The position numbers and the translations under genes are program-made. Positions 20,440-32,265 of a stretch of DNA of 64,000 bases are shown here, piece after piece; position 1 is the first letter of the stretch, and the number at the start of each line of letters is the position of its first letter. The notes under the pieces were generated by a model. That model was not told the origin of the DNA. It did no database searches and saw only the letters and a list, made by a program, of their open reading frames with translations. Source of the stretch: Ochotona curzoniae. Lineage: Eukaryota > Chordata > Mammalia > Lagomorpha > Ochotonidae. Location: NCBI RefSeq assembly GCF_017591425.1, contig NW_024467119.1, positions 27,439,001 through 27,503,000 of the forward strand, in the 5' to 3' direction.

Positions 20440-22700
20440 GCCATGCATGGGGACTGAGGGACTGGTGGTTTGGAGGGAAGTATCCAGAAGATAATATGGA
20501 CAGATAATATGGACAGATTCACCAGCCCAATTAGGAATCCAGAGATGGGCTGTTAGCATAGAACATAATTAATCACCACACAAGAGACCACACCAAAGCC
20601 ATGGATGGGGGCCTCTTTGGCAGTATTAAGTACCATTACCCAACTGGGTGGTGGAGTGGTCACATCTGGCAGGGTCAAGACAACATCCAGCATGTGAAAG
20701 AACGTGGTCTGGGGGTAGACTCTGTGGGGTTGTGTGGGCCCAACCCTGTGGAAATACAAGTCCCCCTGGTTAGCTCACAAGTTGGGGTTGCGATGGACTA
20801 AGCTAGGTGTGACCATGCCACCTGCAACCATTCAGGTAAAAGAACCTACAAGTCAGGGCAGGTCAAGGCTGCAGCGCCTGAATGTGCATCCTAAAACAGG
20901 ATGTAGGGTGGGCTGGGCAGCCACTGGAAGGGGGCAGAATGGGCAGGGCCAAGCAAACCTTAACTCACAAGAAAAAACAGAAATCAGGTTGGAGCACAGG
21001 TCATGCCAAGTAGGCCTTTGCACCTACTGATCTGCATGAGACAGGAACGCTAAACCACAGCATCTAAGGGTCCAGAACAAGTGAGGGGCTCTGCCAAGCT
21101 GAGTCAGAGCAACCACTGGCCTGCACATGATCTAAGGCTGTGAATAGGCCCAGTTGGGGAGCTAAGGGGACACTCTAGCTGGGTTGAGTTTCCTGCCAAG
21201 GAGAACATGGGCTGGAATTGGGGCTGCTTTCTGATCAGGATACGATTGTAATCTCACTTGGCACAAGTATGGACTGGAACTGGAAACACCAAGCCGAGCC
21301 AGACTCCAATACCATCTGGTGTTCTGGAGGACCGGGGAGAGATGTGTGACAGACTAGGCTAGGTCTCAGCCCATACTAAACCATGTGTGAGCTATATGGG
21401 GGTATGGAAGAGCCGTGGCTGGGTTGAAACATCCAACAGTAAGAACCAGATTGGGTTGAAGGCTAGTCAGGAAAAGCCACTGTCCCTGCTAGCACAGGAG
21501 GTAAACTGAGTAGGGCTGGCCCATTGACCTCTTGCTATGCGCGAAATCTGGCACTGGGAGTTTCTGAGGGAGGAGCCTGGACAAATTCTCTGGCAGGGCA
21601 CAGTCCCTACAGGTAAGTGCAAGAAGCCAACAGGATACAGCCCAGAAGAGGCAATGGAAGTTATCCCACTGGCATACACACGGCATGGGTTGGGAGCAGA
21701 CCAGGCTGAACCTGTTCACATCACCCGCTGGCGAATCTAAGCACCAGAACAGAGTATGGGCCAAGCCAGGTTCGGTTGCAACACATACCAGTACACATTA
21801 AGGAATGCCAAGGTGAGATGAGCAGCACCAGATGTGGTTATAGTGCCCAAACAGCACATGTGATAATCAAGAGGAGGAGGCAAAGCCGACAGGGGAAGGT
21901 GGGCTCCCATAATGGACAACTACTTCCATTGGGATGGGGGCAGATCAGACTAGGCAGGGCTATAACATCTGTGGGCCTCATGTGAGCTAGATAAGGGAGA
22001 GGCCATGGTGGTGGGCTGACTGTTCTGACAGCTGCAAGCAAAAATTAGAGAGCGTGAGGGTTGGTTGGGCTTAGACACAGCATTAGCTGGCAGAGGCTGG
22101 CACTGGGAGCTAATTCTGTCAAGTCAAATGCCAGAACAACCTGAAGAGTGCATAGTATGAGAGTGAGTGTGACCTAGAAGGGAGATAGTGGGCACCTCCC
22201 TCAGGGTTACCACTCTCACTGGACAGCACAAAAACCAGGATAGGGGCAGCAGTGGCAAGACAGAAAGGCAGTATGACATACCTGCCAGTATGTGTGTGGG
22301 CTGGATAGTAGGTTAGTTGGGTTGAGCTAGGCTTCAATGTCCATTGACATGTGTGAGAGCTAAATGGGATGTGGGACAAACTGGACAAGCCTGTAGTACG
22401 TACTGGCAAGCATGGGAACCAGAGTAGCTATGGGGCAGAACTGGTGAGGCTTATGGGGAGTCACCCCAACTAGGCTGCAGCTCCCACTGGTTTGTGTGAG
22501 GATCGAGTATGATGTGGGTAGGATCGAGCTGGACTACAACACCCGCTGGTTCACGAGGAAGACAGGGCTGGCAACAGAATGGACCCAGCAATAGCAGTGA
22601 CCAGCATGTGCATAAGCTGATTGGCTGTTGGAGTCTGTACTAGCAAACTCACACAAGAATCAGGTCAGGGATCATCTCAGACAAAGTTTCTTTGGAGATT
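20440..22700 (+). repeat. Degenerate minisatellite-like block, family unnamed
   Basis: A GC-richer block built of loosely repeated words about every 55-75 bases: 'cactggtttgtgtgaggatc', 'cactggcatacacac', 'caacacccgctggttcacga', 'tactggcaagcatgggaac', separated by 'ggctgggttga', 'agaccaggctg' and 'ggctgcagctcc'-type words. Its beginning, 'gggactggtggtttggaggg', is matched in reverse complement at about 51925-51950, and the same kinds of words recur inverted at 51050-52620. Numerous 60-98-codon frames occur on both strands, as expected from GC-rich repeats; none has a domain. I cannot name the element. Confidence 0.65.
20493..20518. repeat. Tandem duplication of gataatatggaca
   Basis: Two 13-base units in direct succession (gataatatggaca gataatatggaca), just inside the block at 20440. 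Confidence 0.85.
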
Positions 22701-23035
22701 CCTCCAACTGAACTGCTGATCTTAGAATCCCAACCATGAAGAGACTATGTCAGCCAGTGGACTCTGAATAGGTTTCATTGCGATTGAAACTGCGAGATTG
22801 GCAGCAATGCAGAACTGATGAACTATCAAAACTGTTTGAGCAGGACCCTCAGAGTGCACCTCCCCTTGGGGATCTGGGATTGGTGGGAGGTTGGGTTGGG
22901 CTTTTTCCTTTGTTTCTCCCCTGACCCCAAATACAGGGAAATATGATAATATTAATGTGGAAACAATAGTAATACCCACTTTTATCCTGTAGCCCTTAAC
23001 CCTTGGTACCCTAATCAACTAAATAAGATATATTA
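22701..23035 (+). repeat. 3' part of the minisatellite-bearing element with shared terminal module
   Basis: The repeat words stop at about 22700 and are followed by ordinary sequence ending 'tagcccttaacccttggtac' and 'cctaatcaactaaataag', then an A/T-rich tail. The last ~45 bases recur at 38625-38675 and 52006-52058, so they look like a conserved element end. Confidence 0.5.
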
Positions 23036-23084
23036 AAAAATAATTTAAAAATCTTTTATGTAGAAAAAGGAAAAAGAAAGAATT

Positions 23085-23392
23085 GTCTATTTTTATTGAA
23101 AAAGAAGACATAAACAGAAGTAGAGTGACAAAGTTCTTCCATCTGCTGGCTCACTCCCCAAATGGCCGCAACAGCCCAGATTGAGCCAATCTGAAGCTAG
23201 GAGTCAAGAACTTTTTCTGGTCTCCCATGCAGGTACAGGGTCCCAAGGCATTTGGGCTGAACTCTACTGCTTCCCAGGCCACAAGCAGGGATCTGGATGG
23301 GAAACAGAACAGCTGGGACATGACCCAGCACCCTTATGGGATCCCAGTGCATGTGAGGACTTTAGATACTAAGGCACCAAACCAAGCCCTAA
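23085..23392 (-). mobile_element. CSINE, antisense, near full length
   Basis: 'tcttccatctgctggctcac', 'tccccaaatggccgcaacag', 'aggccacaagcagggatctg' and 'cccttatgggatcccagtgc' are the antisense C-repeat in order from tail to head. The T-rich left end is the antisense tail. It directly follows the element ending at about 23035. Confidence 0.9.
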
Positions 23393-25659
23393 GGTGTCAA
23401 TTTCTAAAAACAAACATTGTGATTTGGATACCCTGAACTAAAATGTTGGATTTAATGCATAAACTTAAGTGGGTACAAAGTGTTTCTATCAGTTCATTTA
23501 ACTTACCAAAACATGGTTTTCATGTTGACCTACGCTGTATGAAATCAAAATGTGAGAATTACATTGATAGTGTAAAGGGAGAAATATGAAGATTCAGTAA
23601 AACCCTTCTTCTGAAACTCAATCCTGCTAACTTCTATGATATCCTGATTAGTGGTTTCCAGTATCCCTTGCTTACTTATCTTTCTTCACTGAACTACGCA
23701 TTATATGGAAATTTCACAGGTCGATTCTTAGTTCTCTTCCCTGTACCCCTTTCAATATTGTCTTTCTGGATATTATCTATTTGTGCAATCTTATTGAACC
23801 AAATACCATTGGCATCTCATCCATGTGTCTGTCTCATATCTTTATTCTGAGCTCCAAGCACATGTATTTTCTACTATTGAACTTAGCTATCTCCGTGTTA
23901 CACAAACATCTTTACACTAGGAATCATTTATACTCTTTGAAAACTATTCAAATTCAAGAGATACTGTTTTTACAGATTTTATCTGTAGAACTTGCTTTAG
24001 AAAAGGAAAATTATTTATAAAATAGTATTTTAATATACATGCTTCATACTGATTCATTAGAAATACTGATTCATTAGAAAAACTGATTCATTAGAAAACT
24101 GAACTCATGTACCAGCATAAATGTTTCCATTCTTAAAATCTAAACTTTATAGATGAAAATACTAAGTAGAATGGTATTATTTTACTTTTTGCACAGTTTT
24201 TCATGTGTACCTTAGCAGCAGACAGCTGGATTTTCGTATCTGCTCCACTGTTCATAACACACTGCTTTAACTGAATTAGAAAAGAAATCAACTTCACCCA
24301 AACCATTGGAAAATACAGAAATTTCAGAACATTCTTTCAGGTAACTTTGAATATCATTCACCAAGACAACATCAAAATTCAACAATTGGTAGGTAATTAA
24401 GAGGTAATCTAAAGCATGCAATTTTAAATGAGACCATCAACTTTCACAATCTTTTAAATTAAGATCCACTGTCTGACTGAATAAAACTAGACAGATAATT
24501 ATGCCCATCTAAACAATGAAAAAATCAACAGAGGTATAAAATACTAGCTGCTTCTGGTCATATTAGATATCCAACCTTGCAAAACAATCAAATAAAACTG
24601 AATTCCTAATAAAAGCTTGTCTTTCCAAGACAGAACAGGCTCTGCTGTGGCAGAGCATGGGGCACCACATACTTAACACATGGGTGAGAATAATCAACTG
24701 AATGTTTTTTAGTAATGAGACAAACAGTTTAGCATAGCTCAGGAGTATTCATTTTTTTGAGAGTTCTTTTCCTTGTTCCTCTGCATATTCACAAGAACAA
24801 ATGGGCAAAACAGAAGACCATAAAAAACCAACCTCAATGTTGCATGGTTGTGGGTGTGGTTCAATACTCCGGGCAAATAAAACATGAATTCCTCTCAGCT
24901 TTCTTAGACTTCTTCCTTTATAAGAAGTGAAAACCTTAAACTTCTGGGGATGTGGCAGGAAATGCTATGAATGCTAAACAGTCAATGACCCTTTGCATTT
25001 AGAAGAAGGACAGAAGGAAAATTCATTTCTACTGTGGAAGAGCAGGAAAACATTCTACATCCGGGCATCTCTATGGATACCACATTGGGGTATCTTGCTG
25101 CTTAAAGTGGAGGAAGAGATTGTTGGCTGGTACAAACCACAGATCCAAGACTGGGATCACCTGACACAGACAGGAATGGAGCAGTTCTGGGAAAGACTGA
25201 AGCTGGATTCACCTAAAAGAAAACCCCAGAACAACCAACACAAGTGTTGCACTTATGTCCCCAACAGGAGTAAGAAAGGAACACTATTGTGGTACTATTA
25301 TACAAGGACATGTGAAAACTGAGGAAGGAGAAGAAACATGCTGGCCCACCTGCTAGGATGGAAGCAAAAGCAACTCAGTCACAGACATCAGAGGCCCGTT
25401 GCCCACTGAGGATAGCAACAGCAATGACAGACAGCAAACCCCAATCAACGCGTGACAAAATAGTTTCATGCCCTCACATGAGAGGTTCTGTGGGAAAATG
25501 ACAGCACATTTTCAAACACAAGTGCTATGTGTCTCTGCCTCTCTATTGTTCTTTAGTTGGCACTCAGCATTTACTTGGCAATTTAATTTTAAAATTCAGA
25601 GCATACAGAAACACTTGGCGGGGAGGAGGGAATCCTTTTTAAAAGATAAGGAGTGATAT
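23393..25659. other. Unassigned sequence with a small tandem repeat
   Basis: No gene recognised. The 109-codon frame at 24993-25322 (MHLEEGQKENSF start) has no domain I know and no exon signals; frames of this length occur several times by chance in this window. 23640-24000 may be an old interspersed repeat. Confidence 0.35.
24046..24096. repeat. Three tandem 17-bp units (atactgattcattagaa)
   Basis: 24046-24062, 24063-24079 and 24080-24096. The third unit has one change (aaactgattcattagaa). A minimal minisatellite with a partial fourth start. Confidence 0.95.
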
Positions 25660-26770
25660 CAGCAACATGGTGGATAAGAATCTCCAGACTTTTCTCCCAT
25701 GATGATAAATGATTCAACAATTCATGAAACAATTCCCTTTGTGAGAAATTCAGAAACACGTCAAGAGGTTCCCGCACCAAAGGGAATGAAACCACCTGAA
25801 GTCAGCAGGATAATTACTGGTGTCCTTTCAACAGAATTCCTTCCTCCAGCATAGCACCACATGGTAAGGAAGTAATTCTTAGCTCCCAAATTCTCTCTGG
25901 AGAAGGAAAAAGAAAACTGTACTGCACAGCAAGCATTCTGATTTTTCACACAAGTCTAAAGGACTGTCCTACCTGTCACAGAGCTCTGACAATCCCCAGA
26001 GTGCTGCAGGAAGCTAAAGACAAATGAGAATTTGTGAATTCTCTGAACTGCAATAAAGCAGGTGGAGGCCAACATACTCAAGTAGGCTCGCCTTCAGGAG
26101 CAGGAGCGAAGTGCACACATGTCCAACATGCAAGTGCTACAGGTGCCCGCCAAGAAACTGTATTCTTTCACCCTGGCTTTGGAGCAAGGAAGGAGCCTAA
26201 TATCCTCTAGAGGCCTAAATGTCACAGAAAACAAAAAGAGCCAAGTGACTTGCTGGTGCATAGTACTGCCAGCAGACACCAGAGAAAGCAAAAGATTATG
26301 AGTTCCTGAAAAATTAAAAGCAAATTGCTCTAACCAGGAAACTTCACATATCCATGCAAAGATACACCATGGAAAATGTTTGAGAGGGATCAGGATTTTT
26401 AGCAAAAATAATTAGTAAAGATCTTTTCCTTTATAAAGCACTCCTTAAAGAAACGGAGAGATGGCTATTTATACATAAATTCGAAGACAAAGAAAAATTA
26501 TAGGGAAAACAAAGAAACAAAGGAAATAACCCAAAGGAAAGGGATGCAATAAAACTCTGTAAACTGATTCTAAAGAAAATGAAGTGCAGAAAAATTATCT
26601 GACAAGAAATTTAAAATAACATATAAATGTTCTCAATGTGCTGGAAAAACTTTGTACATGAAACTGAGAATTTCAATAAAGAGGGAAATACTAAGAAGTA
26701 AACTGAATAACCTGATAACTGAAACGAAAGATGTACTATCAGGACTTAACACAAATAAACAAAAACATAT
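25660..26770 (+). mobile_element. L1 5'UTR/ORF1-region remnant
   Basis: 'gatatcagcaacatggtgga' resembles the 'aacatggcggagtag'-type start of old L1M 5' regions. Further on, 'gaatttcaataaagagggaa' and 'aataacctgataactgaaac' resemble the ORF1 leader ('aaattcaacaaagag', 'aatacaataactgaactg'). No ORF1 is open. It is followed without the main body of ORF2 by an ORF2 3' segment, so the element is internally deleted or two fragments are joined. Confidence 0.5.
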
Positions 26771-26799
26771 CCCCACATTTATAAATTTGAAAACTTACT

Positions 26800-27370
26800 T
26801 GTATAAAAACCGTCAATGTTTCCCAAGCAATCTATAGATTCAAGGCAATGCCTATCAATATCCCAATACCATTTTTCATACAAATAGAAAAAATAATCCT
26901 AAACTTCACTTAAGCCACAAAGGACCTCTAATAGCCACAATTGTCTTGATAAGGAAGAACAAAATTGGAATCATTGCATTTCTCAATTTCAAAATGTATT
27001 ACAAAGTTATCAAAAATATATACAAGGCATAAAAACAATATGGTACTGGCATGAAGACATAGAGACCAGTAAAACAATGCTAAGCACAGAAACAAACTCA
27101 CGCACGTTATAGTCAATTGATCTTTGACAGAGTTCCAACAGTGCACGATGAGGAAAAGATAGGATCTGCATAAGGTTGGAGAAGATTGGACCCACACACG
27201 GAAAAGAAAGAAGTTAGTCCTTGTCTTGTATCCAGACAAAAATAACTGAAAGTACATGAGGTTAATGACTCTAGAACTTCTAGAAAATAATGGAAGTTTC
27301 ATGACATTGATCTTGGCTAGCATTTCTTATATAACTGCCAAAAGCAAACACAGAAGTTTTAATTAGATAC
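26800..27370 (+). mobile_element. L1 ORF2 3' segment
   Basis: 'caatctatagattcaaggca', 'atgcctatcaatatcccaat', 'aatatggtactggcatgaag' and 'cagtcaattgatctttgac'-like words follow the ORF2 order after the reverse transcriptase. Stops occur in every frame. It is inactive. Confidence 0.8.
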
Positions 27371-27905
27371 AGAAAATGTGATACATATGCATATAAGTGT
27401 ATATACAGATACATGTATGCATGTGTGTATGTGTATGTACATATATATGCACTAATATTTCTCAGGCATAAAGAGGAATGAAATCTTGTCTTTCATAGCA
27501 AAACACACCTGGCAACCTTTATCCTTAGTGAAATTAGCCACTCCTCCTCTCCCCAAAAATATCATATGGGTTCCCTGATCTGTGACAAGTAATACACAAT
27601 TACAAAAAAAAAAATGTAGTCTGAGTGATACTGATACAGTAATTTTTTCCCACTTGCTATATGTTGAAATATGTATCTAATGAAGTGTTCAGCCTATAAT
27701 TGCAAAGAAAAGGAATATATGTCATTGTAATAAAAAAAAGTTTTTAAAAAGAATAGGGAAGGAGGAGAGTGGGTGGAGAATGAGGACAGAAGGGAGGAGA
27801 GGGTTGCAAGCATCACTATTCCCCTAGATGTGTATTATGAAATACATGAAATGTGTTCATTTTATATAAATGAAATAATCTATTAAAATAAACATGCAAG
27901 TGTAA
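27371..27905 (+). mobile_element. L1 3' end with polypurine tract
   Basis: A (TATG)-like stretch (27375-27450) is followed by 'cataaagaggaatgaaatct', a G-rich polypurine run (27751-27815; 'gggaaggaggagagtgggtg') and an A-rich end. A polypurine tract in the 3' UTR is typical of mammalian L1s. Confidence 0.65.
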
Positions 27906-28544
27906 AATACAATCTAGCTCCATTTTCCATAGCGTGTCAAGCACAGATTGTTCATATCTTGATTGAAAAATCCTTCACCATTCTCCTGTATTTCTTACTT
28001 TGAATGCTGATGCTAGTAATCCAGTTAATCACCAAAGTCTAAATAACACCAGAATTACTACATCAGAAATAACACTAGCAACGATTTATTTTTCTACCAG
28101 ACTCTCCCAGTAATGCCCATATTCACCAGTCTGAGTGAAATTAATTTCTTGCATATTTCATCTCTCATTCTATTTTAACGTCTCTATTTTTATCATAACA
28201 TAATTTTCTATCATCCTTTGTCCAAAATATTTCCAAAGTCTACTGAAAAAAAAAATCCACTGCTTTCATTCTCACCCCAAAATTCCTATTATCTCTCACC
28301 AGCACTGGTGCTTAAAAAGTACTATGGAATTTTACATAGAATCTTCCTGGATTGGTGCCTCCTATCAAAATAGTTTAATATTTAGTTCTCTTATCTGAAA
28401 ATAGCACACTTCAAATATTAGGATATTTCACATTTTCCTCCTTGGATCCTTGATTCTTTTCTCCACGTCCTTGAAAACTTAGCTTTTGAATATCTTCACT
28501 GTGCAAAGTGGATTATCTGCTCTAAAAGGTTTGAAGAAGGGGAA
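27906..28544. other. Unassigned sequence
   Basis: Pyrimidine-rich in parts. Possibly an old L1/L2-type remnant, but no diagnostic order of words. Confidence 0.35.
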
Positions 28545-28957
28545 TGTCTTAGTCTATTTTCTGTTGCTATAACAAAATGCCTGAGACTGGGTTACTTATA
28601 AAGAATAGAGATCCCAAACAATGAGAAGTTCAAGGACCTGGGACCAGCATCTACCCAGCCCCTGCTGGGCATCTATCTCATGCTGCTTGGACTCCCAGCT
28701 GCAAGAGAAATGGCTAGCGGCCATATGTGACAGAAGGAGAAAGCGTGGAGTGACCTTGCTTTAGAACAACCCACTCTTGAGAGAAAGGGAACTCTTATTT
28801 CCTGTAAAATTAACCCAGTCTTGGAAGAATTAATGCAGTCCCACAAGAGAAGCATTACCGTTTCTCAATAGCCTTGTCACTTCTTAAAAGCCCCGCCTCG
28901 CAGACCCATACTCCACAGGAGCCTTAGGGTAAATAAATGATTTTTCAAACCATATCA
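28545..28957 (-). mobile_element. MaLR (MST/MLT-type) solo LTR, antisense
   Basis: It starts 'tgtcttagtctattttctgt', continues 'tgctataacaaaatgcctga', 'gactgggttacttataaaga', 'aacaacccactctt', 'gccttgtcacttcttaaaag' and 'ccccgcctcgcagacccata', and ends 'tttttcaaaccatatca'. That is TG...CA-bounded and matches an antisense MST/MLT1-type LTR of the ERVL-MaLR class. No internal retroviral genes are adjacent, consistent with a solo LTR. The 5-base target duplication is not exact. Confidence 0.8.
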
Positions 28958-29909
28958 GAGATGAAGTCAAGATGGGGCAAGAGTCTTGCCAAAAGAACAT
29001 GTATGAAGAGAGGAACATATACAAGGACACAAGGAACTCCCCAAAAGTATGTATTGGAAATCTGTGACAAAGATATGATGACCTTATAACCATGAGATTT
29101 CACATCCTTGTTAAATACAGTTGTAACATTCCAGGCAATCCTTTGTTAAATAATAATATTTGCAATCTCTTTTCCTAAGACTTACTACATTCGTGGACTC
29201 TTCAATAGTAGTACTCTAACTTTATTTTTGAAAACAGTAATTATTAAAATATTGGATATCATACTAAACAGATCTGACTTACCACATTAAATCTTAAAAT
29301 AAGATTTCTACAGACTTTACATGACATTTTAAGGATTTCTCCATCATGATAAGAATGAAGGCATGTAACCTGTTAAGGTAAGACTGAAACAAAAAGGAAT
29401 TTCAGTAAAAATAAAACATCATCATCCTAGACAGAGAAGGAAAAGCTTTTTAATAACAACCCAAATATCCTCTTTACTCTGTGTGGCCTTCTCCTAATGT
29501 CCGTGAGACTTGTGAACCTTCCTCTAAGCAGATTCTGCCCTTTTATCTCCAGTTAATGAATGTATCAGAGAAACTGACAGCCAGTTAATGTTCATAAATG
29601 ACACCAGCTGGGCATTGAATTTTATCATGGTGACTCCTTCCAAAAAGTTCTCTTCATGAAGATATTATCCCCCACACTCTTAGTCAGCAGTATCTATCAA
29701 TGCACACGTCCACATATATCCAAAATGAGGAACTGTCCCCAAAGTGCTATATTATCCAGAAACAAATAAGCAATCTGAATTTTTAATAGGGATTTTTTTG
29801 TTGTTTTTGCTATTGCCCATCGTAAGCATTTTATATTCTTTTCCATTGCCTGCAGCAATGACTGAAGTTTTTCTCAACTGAATTCCCTGAAATACGTTTC
29901 TCTCCACAG
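28958..29909. other. Unassigned sequence upstream of a candidate exon
   Basis: No repeat or gene recognised. The last 20-30 bases are pyrimidine-rich, with a ctgaat/ctcaac branch-point-like word at about 29875-29885. Confidence 0.4.
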
Positions 29910-29976
29910 GTCAATGCAGTGCAGCAAGCAAGGGTTCCACCGTTCAGTACATTTGGGAGACTGTATATCAGACAAG
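29910..29976 (+). other. Candidate 67-base internal exon
   Basis: A strong acceptor ('tttctctccacag', AG at 29908-29909) and a strong donor ('caag|gtaaga', GT at 29977-29978) bracket 67 bases that are open in all three frames. The three readings begin VNAVQQARVPPF, SMQCSKQGFHRS and QCSAASKGSTVQ; I recognise none. It could be an exon of a protein gene whose other exons are outside the window, a lncRNA exon, or a decoy pair of splice sites, which are common in introns. Length 67 is not a multiple of three. Confidence 0.3.
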
Positions 29977-31259
29977 GTAAGATGGGTTTTTTATTCTGGT
30001 GTTTTTCTTACCACTTGACTCATATGTATTAGTATTTATTGTGAATGCCTGAAGAAACATCTTTTATTTCCCAGTTATTTGTCCATAGCCTCGAGGAGAA
30101 AGAGGGATGGAGAGGGGAGGGGAATTCATCCGTGTTCAAGAAGCACTAGTTTTCAGAAGTACCAACCACTTAGTGTTATATTCAGAGACATCTTACCTTC
30201 AAATTAGGCTTTGACTCACCTCCTATGGGCAAGGGCTGCTTTTAACACATTTTGCATTCATTTAAAAAACTTTAGTATATAGTACAGTAAGCCTTCAACA
30301 TGCTACTGAACATGTTTGTTGAAATTCAGTTTTACAGAAGCTATATTTTGAGAAAATCAGTAACTCATCCTTTACATGCAGTGTTATTTACTGAAAACAT
30401 ATGGTGAACTACTCTTGGGAGTTCTGAGTAGCAGGTTCCCACAACCACTGAGAGGATGCAGTGACAGTACCACAGGCTGGTCAAGAATATCCATTTATTG
30501 TAAAGCAAGCACAAACTTAAATGGCCTAAGAAAAGGGGAAGGCAGAAGGATGTTTCCTGAAAATCTTCCTATCCACCAACGGTACTGTAATTGGCTAGAA
30601 GGCAGCTCTATGTCTCTGAACCCTCCAGTCCTGCTGCAGGTCACGTATATCACATATGTCTGGCAGGTAACGTGGGACTGCACCAACTTCCCAGAGTTGC
30701 TGATCAAGGAAGTCCCCGCAGAGCTCCTTCAAGGACAGAGAAGATTGGGGTGCAGACCACTGCTCTTGTCTGTATTGCCAGTGATCAGGTCAAGTTGAGG
30801 TCTCAGTTCCCAGGACCAGGGGGCTCTCCCAGGCACACCGTGTCCTTATGACCTCTCATAGGACAAGCAGGCAGAGAGCCAGGGGTGATTTCCCACAAAC
30901 TACAAATTCATTAAGCCAAATGATAGTTAACTGATACAGCTCATTCACAAAAAGATTTTTCACGTAAAAACTAGCAATTCATTAAAGCTAAGCAGACTCA
31001 ACAAAACCAAATACTATGAGTTTACAAGCTGGACAACTGAAGGGTGGACATGAGTAATGACACAAAACAGCTTAAGAAAAGTTGCATATTCCTATGAATC
31101 GATGTATATAAGATGGTTAAAATAAAGCAGTGGACACTGCTCTCCCACCTCTAAATAGCTTCCTCCCAAGTATATCTGCTTGTGAATCTTTTGTGAAACT
31201 TCTGAATTAAGGCAAGAGAAGAGAATAAGTTTATAGGCAGATGAGTAAAATAAGGTGTT
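29977..31259. other. Unassigned sequence with a 140-codon chance-level frame
   Basis: The frame 30376-30798 is the longest in the window but overlaps comparable frames on both strands and has no domain, signal peptide or exon signals I can defend. The stretch 30600-30890 is GC-richer than its surroundings. Confidence 0.35.
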
Positions 31260-31530
31260 TTAAAACTTTATTTTATTTGAAAGAGAGGTAGGAAGACCAA
31301 TCCCAGAGGCATCTGCCATCGGCTGGTTCACTTCCAACATATTCACTACAGGCAAGGTTAAGCACACTGAAGCCAGGAACCAAGATCTCAGTCTGAGTGC
31401 TCCAGCTCAGTGGCAGGATCCAACCCCTGGCTGCCTCTGTGGGTGCTCATTGGCAGGAAGCTAGAACCAGAAGCAGAACTTGGACTCAAAGCTAGGTGCT
31501 CTAACATTTGATGTGCGAATACAGCTATGT
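31260..31530 (-). mobile_element. CSINE (older subfamily), antisense
   Basis: 'tttattttatttgaaagaga', 'catctgccatcggctggttc', 'gaagccaggaaccaagatct' and 'gaagcagaacttggactcaa' are the antisense older C-repeat. Diverged. No clear target-site duplication. Confidence 0.75.
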
Positions 31531-32084
31531 CTTAACAAAGGAAAGAAAACTCAACTGGCATTTTTAAGTTCACATGTAAAGCAAGCCCAAAAAGCAGGAA
31601 GGTGAAAAACAGACCTATTATTTAACTGCTCCTCTTCCCTTCCCAGCTTCCTCCTCTTTCCTTCCCTAGCGGGGACCCTGCCATCCACATGGGAGACAAG
31701 GTGAGGTTTGAGGCTCCTCGCTGAGGGCTGATCCAACCTCAGCCACTGCAAACAGGAAATTAAAGAAATGGGAGATCTCCATCTCAGTTTCTCTGCCAGG
31801 TTTATACATAATAATAAGGCTATTTGGGATATAGTAATGCAAACTCCATCTCTGATTCCCCTACAAAATCTTCAGCAAACTATTTACTAAACAAAACTTG
31901 GTGGGGTTGATATGCGATAAAACTAAAGAAATGCAAATTTCACATCTGGGTCCGGAAGACTTCATGTTGTTAGATCTCAAGAGGAAATAAAATGTCAACG
32001 CAATGCGAGGCCTCTGCAAATTAGCATCTTCTAGGTTAGGTTAGTATTTGTATTTTCACAAGCCATGGTCATATCAAGATTTGG
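31531..32084. other. Unassigned sequence
   Basis: No gene or recognised repeat. Confidence 0.4.
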
Positions 32085-32265
32085 ATCTGGACATAATAAC
32101 TTGGCCTTTAGCTTCATTTCAAAAACCTATTAGCCATATGACCTTCAGTAAGTTAATTTTTCAGAGTCCCCATTTTCTTATCTGTAATATAAATATAATG
32201 ACTGTGCCCCCCTTGTGCACATAATACTTGGTAAACACTCATTAACTTTAGTTATATAAACATTA
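32085..32265 (+). mobile_element. MIR, sense
   Basis: 'gccatatgaccttcagtaag', 'ttaatttttcagagtcccca', 'ttttcttatctgtaatataa' and 'acttggtaaacactcatta' match the MIR order ('gtgaccttgggcaagttact', 'cctcatctgtaaaatgg', 'tagtaagcgctcaataaa'). Confidence 0.75.

Noticed and set aside
24993..25322. 109-codon frame, considered as a retroviral or L1-type protein remnant
   Set aside because: No motif supports it; length is within chance range.
30376..30798. Longest open frame (140 codons)
   Set aside because: No domain, no exon signals, overlapping frames on both strands, and several frames of similar length occur across the window by chance.
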